A stretch of DNA of 11,903 nt from Fidelibacterota bacterium. Its GTDB lineage: Bacteria; Fidelibacterota; Marinisomatia; Marinisomatales; TCS55. The position numbers and the translations under genes were made by a program. Below the pieces are notes generated by a model. It saw only the letters and a list, made by a program, of their open reading frames with translations. It was not told the DNA's origin and did no database searches. Location of the stretch: the NCBI GenBank assembly GCA_002713385.1, contig PAWC01000033.1, positions 11,592-23,494 on the forward strand. Reading direction: 5' to 3'. Below, in pieces: positions 6,504 to 11,903 of the stretch (position 1 is the stretch's first letter; each line of letters opens with the position of its first letter).

Positions 6504-8971
6504 TATATCTCTATCCTGTAACCGAAGCTTAAGAAAAATGGAAACATGGGTACTGCCGCCCGTTCCATGCCGATGGTTTCCCCGGTCAGCCGGTTGACCT
6601 TGTTACGGTACTGGTAGGTTAGGGCATTCACTGCATTGGTTACATTGATCAGCTGGATATAGCGCTCATAGGGCAAACCTAAGAACGTCTTATTCTGTTT
6701 AAAACCAATGTCCCAACGGAAATAGAACGGCAGTCGTTCTGAATTCTTACTGTCCACGAGAAAACTTTGCACACCATACCAGGAAGGTTCCCACGGATCA
6801 TGGTTTGCGTTCCATTGCTCATAGCGTCCTATGGGCGGGGTGAAGGGCTGCCCGCTGGCCGCCTGGAGGGACGTGCTGAAATGGACACCTTTCAAATAGG
6901 CACCTATGCCGCTGCTCCCTTCTTTAAAGAGCTCAACATCACCCACCAAGTTCAAGGTATGGGTGCGGTCGTATTTGGGGTTGTACCACCCGTATTTATC
7001 AATATGCCTCTTTGTCTCCGCGTAGGTGTAACCAACCCAGCCCCGCAGGCGCCCGGCAGTCTTTTTGTATAACAGTTCCAGGCCGTAGGCATATCCTTTG
7101 GTATCATAAAATTCGTTAAAGGGTGTAAAGCGCAGCTCATCCTGTTCTTCCTGGAATAGTTCACCCTGTTTCATGGTGATCAGGTTCTCAAAATGCTTGT
7201 AGTAGGTTTCGGCCCGAAATAGCCAGTTCTCCTCGGATAGGTATTCAATTCCCAGTATTAGGTGGTCGGCGTAGGGCGCTTGCCGTTCAGCGGGGATGCC
7301 CAGCCAGAAGTCAATAATGCGTAGGGATTCATCCTCTGGATTGGCAATAGTCAGGAATTGGTGATAACGGCCAATCGCCAGTTTAAAAGACAGGTCTTGC
7401 TGCAAAAGAAATTTCAAGCCAAAGCGGGGGTCGATGTACAGTGTGTCATGGAGGGAATAGTCCATGAACCGGGCCCCCAACTGCAATACCAGGTTGGAGG
7501 TGACATCCCACTTATCCTGGAAAAATAACGACGTCTCCTGGGTTTGATCCTGCATCTGCAACGGATTCAGGTAAATGGTTGTATCCAGGTTGGAATATTC
7601 AAATTCGATCCCCAGGTCATAGTTCACCTGCTTGATCTGTGCCCCGCCCATAAGCTGGTGGTTGGCCAGTCCGTGCCAGGAAATTTCTGTTTCGATGGTC
7701 CGATCATCCACAATATCAAAAAAATCAAACAAAAAGGCATCGCTGAAAGAGCCCAATTCATTGCCAGAGTTCCAGTTACCGGTTTCTGAAAAGGACATAT
7801 CAAAATGGAACCGGTAGCGGCTGTTAGCCACAAATGTTTTTGCCACCAGCTGGGGACTGATGAGCCAGCGCCAGGTCAAGCTGTTGGAATGGTTCCCCCA
7901 GGGCCAGTTAATACTAAAAGTTGATCGTGAATCTTCATAATAATCGGTCTGAATCTCATAGTTCTCCCTCTGATCGGTAAACTCAAAGTCCAGAACATCG
8001 TCGCCATAAAAACGGCTGTAGGTGAGGCGGTGGTCGGGGTTCACATCCAGGTTGACCTTGATTTGGTAATCGTAGAAATAATAGGGAAATTCGAAGCCGC
8101 TATCATCACCGGACAACCACAAGATTGCATTAATAAATTGATCAAAATAGGTGCGTCGTCCAGCAAACATCCAGGAGCCTTTCATACCACCAAACTTCGG
8201 CAGGGGACCTTCAAACAGGGCCTTGCTGGATATGGCCGATATATTGGCAATGCCGTGAAATTCTTCCGTATTACCCTCACGGTTGATAACATTTAATATG
8301 GCGCCCATGCGGCCGCCGTAACGAGCGGGAAAGCCGCCGGCGTGGAAATCTGCTTCCTTGATGGCATCGGTGTTAAAGGTGGAAAAGATACCGCCTAAAT
8401 GATAAGGATTGTAAATGGTAATGCCATCCAGCATGACCAGGTTCTGGTCCGGTGTACTACCGCGGACGTAAAGGGCGCTGGAAAAATCATTAAGCGTCTG
8501 AACTCCCGGCAGCATCTGCACTGTGCGAAAGAGGTCCGGCTCCACAAACGCTGGGGCCATTTCCAGTGTACGCAAATCCAGACTAACCCGGCTGGGCTCT
8601 ACCAACTGGCGCATTTTTTGGATCTCGCCGAAAACATCCACCGCCTCCCCTTCCAGGACCGTGGACCGCAGGCGAAAATCCAGGCGCTGGTTCTCGCCTG
8701 CAAATACCATGATGCTATCAGTAATCATCTCAAAACCGATAATGGAGACAGCGATCTCTTGCTCACCTGCTGGTACACCGGTTATGACAAAATACCCTTC
8801 CATGTTGGTAGCTCCGCCGATATTCGTGTCTTTGATGAACACATTGGCGTACCCCAGGGGCTCACCGCTGGCATCATCTCTAACGAAGCCACTTATAGTT
8901 GAGACTTGAGCAAAAAGTATACTATCAATAAAGAGAAAAAAAGCACCAAGTAGATATAGATATTTATTCAT
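6503..8971 (-). CDS. TonB-dependent receptor with carboxypeptidase-regulatory-like N-terminal domain
   Basis: An 822-residue outer-membrane receptor. A signal peptide ends near LFAQ (residues 19-22). A carboxypeptidase-regulatory-like beta domain follows (about 26-103; ISGFVRD at 26-32, ANVFIKDT at 42-49). The plug domain covers about 130-235, with MLPGV (153-157), LYVRGSTPDQ (167-176), LDGITIYNPYHLGG (181-194) and GGFPARYGGRMG (212-223). The rest is a beta-barrel rich in aromatic residues and ending FGYRIEI. Such receptors import large or scarce solutes using TonB-ExbBD energy. There is no SusD-like partner; instead the DUF4249-like gene follows in a one-base overlap, so this is not a classical SusCD polysaccharide system. 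The start ATG has no Shine-Dalgarno, common in this bacterial group. First gene of the unit with the lipoprotein and the CotH-like protein; the ligand cannot be told from sequence. Confidence 0.94.
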   Translation of the reverse strand: MNKYLYLLGAFFLFIDSILFAQVSTISGFVRDDASGEPLGYANVFIKDTNIGGATNMEGYFVITGVPAGEQEIAVSIIGFEMITDSIMVFAGENQRLDFRLRSTVLEGEAVDVFGEIQKMRQLVEPSRVSLDLRTLEMAPAFVEPDLFRTVQMLPGVQTLNDFSSALYVRGSTPDQNLVMLDGITIYNPYHLGGIFSTFNTDAIKEADFHAGGFPARYGGRMGAILNVINREGNTEEFHGIANISAISSKALFEGPLPKFGGMKGSWMFAGRRTYFDQFINAILWLSGDDSGFEFPYYFYDYQIKVNLDVNPDHRLTYSRFYGDDVLDFEFTDQRENYEIQTDYYEDSRSTFSINWPWGNHSNSLTWRWLISPQLVAKTFVANSRYRFHFDMSFSETGNWNSGNELGSFSDAFLFDFFDIVDDRTIETEISWHGLANHQLMGGAQIKQVNYDLGIEFEYSNLDTTIYLNPLQMQDQTQETSLFFQDKWDVTSNLVLQLGARFMDYSLHDTLYIDPRFGLKFLLQQDLSFKLAIGRYHQFLTIANPEDESLRIIDFWLGIPAERQAPYADHLILGIEYLSEENWLFRAETYYKHFENLITMKQGELFQEEQDELRFTPFNEFYDTKGYAYGLELLYKKTAGRLRGWVGYTYAETKRHIDKYGWYNPKYDRTHTLNLVGDVELFKEGSSGIGAYLKGVHFSTSLQAASGQPFTPPIGRYEQWNANHDPWEPSWYGVQSFLVDSKNSERLPFYFRWDIGFKQNKTFLGLPYERYIQLINVTNAVNALTYQYRNKVNRLTGETIGMERAAVPMFPFFLSFGYRIEI

Positions 8972-8996
8972 TAAACAAATTTAGTACTTTTATACA

Positions 8997-9026
8997 AAAA
9001 TCCTCCGCGATTTGACGGAGGATTTT
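8997..9026 (-). terminator. Strong 11-bp hairpin, terminator-like, upstream of the TonB receptor
   Basis: AAAATCCTCCG (8997-9007) pairs perfectly with CGGAGGATTTT (9016-9026) around an 8-base loop. Read on the minus strand the stem ends in a run of five Ts, the form of an intrinsic terminator; on the plus strand there are four Ts. It ends 25 bases before the receptor start codon, with no gene ending here in either direction. It may be an attenuator in the receptor leader, the end of a small leftward RNA, an insulator between divergent promoters, or an operator dyad. Confidence 0.6.
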
Positions 9027-9125
9027 CCAATGTATTTATTTATCCGTAATTACATAAAAGTTGTTATAAATCATTTTAAGTTTTAGACTACAAACTAGGA
9101 AATTTACTCGATTATGAATTGGAAG

Positions 9126-9131
9126 AAGGAG
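9126..9131 (+). promoter_or_regulatory. Shine-Dalgarno AAGGAG that decides the acyltransferase start
   Basis: A consensus AAGGAG ends 7 bases before an ATT codon at 9139-9141, which is in frame with the acyltransferase and directly precedes the family's usual N-terminal RRYDVDWLR sequence. No ATG, GTG or TTG occurs in frame between the upstream stop (9115-9117) and residue 14 (TTG at 9178). Confidence 0.7.
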
Positions 9132-9138
9132 TGTAATT

Positions 9139-10191
9139 ATTAGACGCTACGATGTTGACTGGCTGCGGGTCCTAGCCTTGGGGCTGCTCATTTTATACCA
9201 CGTTGTTGTCAGCTTTCAGCCCTGGGCCATAAAGATCTTTTTCATCCAGAATGAAGATTCACTGGAAAAGCTGTGGATATTCATGGCACTGATAAATATC
9301 TGGCGGATACCAATCCTGTTCTTAATCTCCGGAATGGGCGTCCGCTTTGCCATGGAACGCAGGAATTGGAAACAATTGCTAAAGGATCGAACCGTCCGGA
9401 TTCTGATTCCTCTCGTTTTCGGGTTTTTCTTCATCTGCCCCATTAGTGTTTACATCGCAATGCTGCATTATGGAAAAGTAAGCGGGTGGGCATACTTCCC
9501 GAATGATGGACATTTATGGTTCCTTGGAAACATTTTCCTGTATGTACTGCTCCTACTTCCTTTTATTTCCTACCTCAAAAACCGTCCTGAAAATATTTTC
9601 CTTCACGCGTTTTCAAAATTGACGAAGGTGCGTGGAGGGCTTTTCCTGCTGGCCCTGCCAGTTGCAGTAGAAGCTGTATTGGTAAACCCAGAATATTTTT
9701 CCTCCTATGCCAAGACACTTCACGGATTTTGGCTGGGAATGGTTTGCTTTTTGTTAGGATATACCTTTATTTCTATTGGAAACGCATTCTGGAAAGCAGT
9801 GGAAAGAGATCGGGTAATTGCACTAGTCTTGGCCATTCTGCTTTACCTCGTAAGGCTGTTTGTCTTTGGATTAGAAGGCCCTCATGCCCTAACAGCTTTA
9901 GAATCCATCTGCTGGATGCTGGCCATCTTTGGGTATGGTTCATCTTTCCTCAATAAACCGTCTCGAAAACTATCTTATTTTAGCAAAGCCGTCTACCCGG
10001 TTTATATTGTGCACATGCCCATACAATACGCTTTTTCTTATTTCATTATACCCACTGCCTTGCCTGCTACTATAAAATTGGTATTTATCTTGGCAGCAAC
10101 CTTCGGGGGCAGCCTGGCGCTGTATGAATATGTGATCAAGCGCCTGAAATGGATCCGGCCGTTCTTTGGATTAAAATTTTCAACGACATAA
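9139..10191 (+). CDS. Membrane acyltransferase, acyltransferase-3 family (start codon ATT or altered)
   Basis: An integral inner-membrane protein of about 350 residues with roughly ten hydrophobic segments. Family landmarks, numbered from the ATT: RRYDVDWLRVLALG at the start, the TM1 histidine in ILYHVVV (H21), PILFLISGMG (58-67), DRTVRILIP (81-89), GHLWFLGN and, near the end, PVYIVHMPIQ. The family includes OpgC/MdoC and O-acetyltransferases, which move acyl groups from cytoplasmic acyl-CoA to extracytoplasmic sugars or other acceptors; the DxDWLR beginning is typical of OpgC-like members. The conventional start, TTG at 9178, would cut into TM1 and remove the conserved DWLR and has no ribosome site; the ATT at 9139 has a perfect AAGGAG at 7 bases. 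Real AUU start, a base error (ATG), or an indel joining the short frame at 9114 are all possible. It is followed after 22 bases by a GGT-family gene, probably co-transcribed. Acceptor unknown. Confidence 0.87.
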   Translation: MRRYDVDWLRVLALGLLILYHVVVSFQPWAIKIFFIQNEDSLEKLWIFMALINIWRIPILFLISGMGVRFAMERRNWKQLLKDRTVRILIPLVFGFFFICPISVYIAMLHYGKVSGWAYFPNDGHLWFLGNIFLYVLLLLPFISYLKNRPENIFLHAFSKLTKVRGGLFLLALPVAVEAVLVNPEYFSSYAKTLHGFWLGMVCFLLGYTFISIGNAFWKAVERDRVIALVLAILLYLVRLFVFGLEGPHALTALESICWMLAIFGYGSSFLNKPSRKLSYFSKAVYPVYIVHMPIQYAFSYFIIPTALPATIKLVFILAATFGGSLALYEYVIKRLKWIRPFFGLKFSTT

Positions 10192-10213
10192 CATTTTACA
10201 AACGACAAATAAA

Positions 10214-11740
10214 ATGAAATACGGAGCCATAGCCGGCGGGGAAAAAACAACCGTCCAATCCGCTAGGGAGATTCTGGAAAACGGCGGCAATGCTTTTGAC
10301 GCTGCTGTGGGAGCCGTCTTTACGTCCATGGTGTCAGAATGTAACCTCACGGGACCCGGCGGCGGGGGTGCACTGCTGGCCTGTCCGGTGAATAGTGACC
10401 CTGTCTTATTTGATTTTTTCGTAGATACTCCCCCGCCCCAGTCAAAGAAAGAACTGGATTTCTTCAGCGTTTGGGTTGATTTTGGACCCGAACAGCAGGA
10501 ATTTCACATTGGCCAGGGATCTGTTGCGGTACCTGGAAATACAGCCGGACTTTTAAAGGTGCATGAACGACTGGGCCAACTGCCCTTGAAACTTGTATTA
10601 GCGCCGGCAATCGAAGCTGCAAGGCAAGGCATTGTCTTTAATGAAGCGCAGGGTTACATAAACGAAATACTTGAACCGATCCTAACCCATTCCGAAAGCG
10701 GAAAAGCATTATTTGCACCAGACGGAAACATTTTGAAGGCGGGTGACCAATTTCATAATCTGGCCTTTGCAGATTTTATGGAAGAACTCATTACACAAGG
10801 AGCGGACTTTTTTTATAAAGGCCGGGGATCCACATACATGCTCAACGCCGTCGGTCAGAATGGTTTACTTACAGCAGACTCCTTGGCCAATTATAAGGTA
10901 GTAGAAAGAGTTCCCTTAAAAAGCCGCTTCAATGACAAAACTATTTACACTAATCCCATGCCATCGGTAGGCGGCACGCTGATCACGTTTACGCTGCAGC
11001 TGCTGGAACGTGCACATACTACCTCAAGCACAGATATTATGAACCTGGTACGCGCCATGCAGGTGACTAGTGCTGCCAGGAAAAATTCATCCACCGATCC
11101 CAATGACAATTACCATATCTCGCAAATACTTAATGAAAATACTTTCGAGCGGTACCTTGAACAGTACCGTTCCCTGCAAACGGCCGCTGAAGCTGGAAAC
11201 AATCCACCATCCAGCGGGTCCACCACCCAAGTCAGTATCATTGACAAAGCTGGAAATGCAGCCAGTGTTACCACTACCAACGGTGAAGGCTGCGGATATT
11301 TGATTCCGGAACTGGGTGTAATGCTGAACAATATGCTTGGGGAGGAAGATTTAAACCCCTCCGGCTTTCACAATTTCCTGCGGCAGCAGCGCTTGCCAAC
11401 CATGATTTCCCCTACCGTTATCATGGGCAATGATGGACCAGAACTGGTCATTGGCAGCGGAGGTAGCAACCGCATCCGTTCGGCTATGATACAGGTCATT
11501 CTCAATTTAATGAAGAACATGGATCTTGAAAGAGCCATCCAGTCATCCAGGATCCATCTGGAAGGCAACGTCCTGCATTGTGAACCTGAAATCCCCATAC
11601 CCGATGAATACGAACTGCCTGAAGGCATGTCCATTCACCAGTGGGGTGTACAGAATTTATTTTTTGGTGGTGTGAATGCTGTTACTCCAGAGGAAGCTGT
11701 GGGTGATCCGAGGCGGGGCGGTTCAGGTTTGATTTGTTAG
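10214..11740 (+). CDS. Gamma-glutamyltransferase-family Ntn hydrolase, divergent clade
   Basis: A 508-residue member of the gamma-glutamyltranspeptidase family, which self-cleaves at a threonine that becomes the N-terminal nucleophile. That threonine is present: GSTTQVSIID at 335-344, T337 aligning to E. coli T391. The N-terminal landmarks NGGNAFDAAVGAVF (23-36) and GPGGGG (47-52) are clear. There is no signal peptide, so it should be cytoplasmic, unlike the periplasmic E. coli enzyme. Several residues that hold the glutamyl group differ by my alignment from memory: the R114 position falls in DFFVDTPP (F69), H393 becomes Q339, S462/S463 become T396/M397, and the D433 region reads NNMLGEEDL (372-380). 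The oxyanion-side GSGGSNRI (414-421) is kept. I infer an autoprocessing amidase or acyl-transfer enzyme whose substrate may not be a classical gamma-glutamyl compound such as glutathione. It has no obvious Shine-Dalgarno and lies 22 bases after the acyltransferase gene. Confidence 0.9.
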   Translation: MKYGAIAGGEKTTVQSAREILENGGNAFDAAVGAVFTSMVSECNLTGPGGGGALLACPVNSDPVLFDFFVDTPPPQSKKELDFFSVWVDFGPEQQEFHIGQGSVAVPGNTAGLLKVHERLGQLPLKLVLAPAIEAARQGIVFNEAQGYINEILEPILTHSESGKALFAPDGNILKAGDQFHNLAFADFMEELITQGADFFYKGRGSTYMLNAVGQNGLLTADSLANYKVVERVPLKSRFNDKTIYTNPMPSVGGTLITFTLQLLERAHTTSSTDIMNLVRAMQVTSAARKNSSTDPNDNYHISQILNENTFERYLEQYRSLQTAAEAGNNPPSSGSTTQVSIIDKAGNAASVTTTNGEGCGYLIPELGVMLNNMLGEEDLNPSGFHNFLRQQRLPTMISPTVIMGNDGPELVIGSGGSNRIRSAMIQVILNLMKNMDLERAIQSSRIHLEGNVLHCEPEIPIPDEYELPEGMSIHQWGVQNLFFGGVNAVTPEEAVGDPRRGGSGLIC

Positions 11741-11795
11741 ATCAATACCCGGTTTAAACAAATAAACCCATCAAAAAACAAAATATTAAAATGTC

Positions 11796-11903
11796 TTAAT
11801 TATCACTATGCTTTTCGGCACCCTTTTTTACCCACTTGGTTGCATTTTCAATCCCTTTATCGGTCAGGATCGTTTCTATGAAATCAGGGATCAAGGGCCC
11901 GAT
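11796..11903 (-). CDS. C-terminal end of an unrecognised protein (5' part missing)
   Basis: A minus-strand frame is open from base 11903 to a TAA at 11796-11798, giving the last 35 residues of a protein. The sequence is amphipathic and helix-like, with PDFIETILTDKG near the middle and a lysine-rich tail KWVKKGAEKHSDN. That smooth, charged ending looks like a genuine C-terminus, not a chance frame. It converges on the GGT-family gene with 55 bases between the stops. I do not recognise the family from this fragment. Confidence 0.6.
   Translation of the reverse strand: MGPLIPDFIETILTDKGIENATKWVKKGAEKHSDN

Larger units (their letters stand above)
8972..9138. other. Divergent intergenic region between the TonB receptor and acyltransferase genes
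   Basis: This AT-rich stretch must contain the start signals for both flanking units. It holds a strong hairpin (8997-9026, listed separately). A weak plus-strand pair TTGTTA (9061-9066) and TAGACT (9084-9089), spaced by 17 bases, could serve the acyltransferase. On the minus strand a TATAAA (8988-8993) lies between the hairpin and the receptor start; if it is a -10 box the receptor leader would be under 20 bases and the hairpin arm would fall over the -35 region. I see no other conserved element. Confidence 0.4.

Noticed and set aside
8399..8902. Plus-strand open frame of 167 codons
   Set aside because: It is the antisense shadow of the plug and N-terminal domain of the TonB receptor, and a second long frame overlaps it, which is typical of antisense to GC-richer coding DNA.
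6503..8971. SusC/SusD-type polysaccharide utilisation locus
   Set aside because: No SusD-like lipoprotein or glycoside hydrolase is present, and the partner resembles DUF4249.
8976..8983. Minus-strand TAAATTTG as a Bacteroidota-type -7 promoter element (TAnnTTTG)
   Set aside because: It ends only 4 bases before the receptor start codon and has no matching TTG about 19 bases upstream, so it would need a leaderless transcript; likely chance in AT-rich DNA.
11751..11768. Inverted repeat GGTTTA/TAAACC between the convergent genes as a terminator
   Set aside because: Only six AT-rich pairs and no T run follows on either strand, so it is too weak to call.
1..11903. CRISPR arrays, tRNA or rRNA genes, insertion sequences, defence or toxin-antitoxin systems
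   Set aside because: No regularly spaced repeats, transposase, integrase or RNA-gene sequences were seen; nearly all of the window is accounted for by the listed protein genes.

Overview
The window looks like a piece of chromosome from a Gram-negative member of the FCB group. The best single clue is a type IX secretion-type C-terminal domain with an NYPNPFNP motif on a secreted CotH-like protein. A TonB-dependent receptor with a carboxypeptidase-regulatory-like N-terminal domain sits beside a DUF4249-like lipoprotein, which fits the same group. The motif style and moderate base composition suggest Marinimicrobia (SAR406) or a relative such as Calditrichota or Ignavibacteria; that placement is inference. 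There are no RNA genes, CRISPR arrays, insertion sequences or phage genes, and no non-coding stretch exceeds about 170 bases.

Layout. (1) Bases 1-2987, minus strand: a three-gene unit read leftwards, made of a BCCT-family transporter (CaiT-like in sequence but with sodium-site-like residues), an SDR oxidoreductase overlapping it by 17 bases, and a zinc-less MDR/quinone-oxidoreductase-like enzyme that runs off the left edge. A plausible promoter lies at 3043-3072. (2) Bases 3127-8971, minus strand: a second unit made of a TonB-dependent receptor, a DUF4249-like lipoprotein joined to it by a TAATG stop/start overlap, and a CotH kinase/lamin-tail/T9SS-sorted protein 38 bases further on. A hairpin lies just past its end. 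(3) Bases 8972-9138: a divergent intergenic region with a strong 11-bp hairpin. (4) Bases 9139-11740, plus strand: a membrane acyltransferase (acyltransferase-3 family), then a divergent gamma-glutamyltransferase-family Ntn hydrolase 22 bases downstream. (5) Bases 11796-11903, minus strand: the C-terminal 35 residues of an unrecognised protein.

How the parts may work together. The first unit reads as uptake of a quaternary-amine-like solute plus two redox steps. The second reads as an outer-membrane uptake or sensing pair with an exported, surface-sorted kinase-fold protein. The third pairs a membrane acyl-transfer enzyme with an amide hydrolase/transferase homologue whose glutamyl-binding residues are largely replaced. 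No substrate can be read from the sequence for any of them.

The most notable oddities are: the acyltransferase has no AUG/GUG/UUG at the expected N-terminus, but has an AUU 7 bases after a perfect AAGGAG; the BCCT gene has a UUG abutting its Shine-Dalgarno, with an AUC at good spacing; the GGT homologue has altered active-site residues; and a terminator-like hairpin sits upstream of the TonB receptor. I see no convincing wholly new system; the strongest leads are the translation starts and the GGT-like enzyme.
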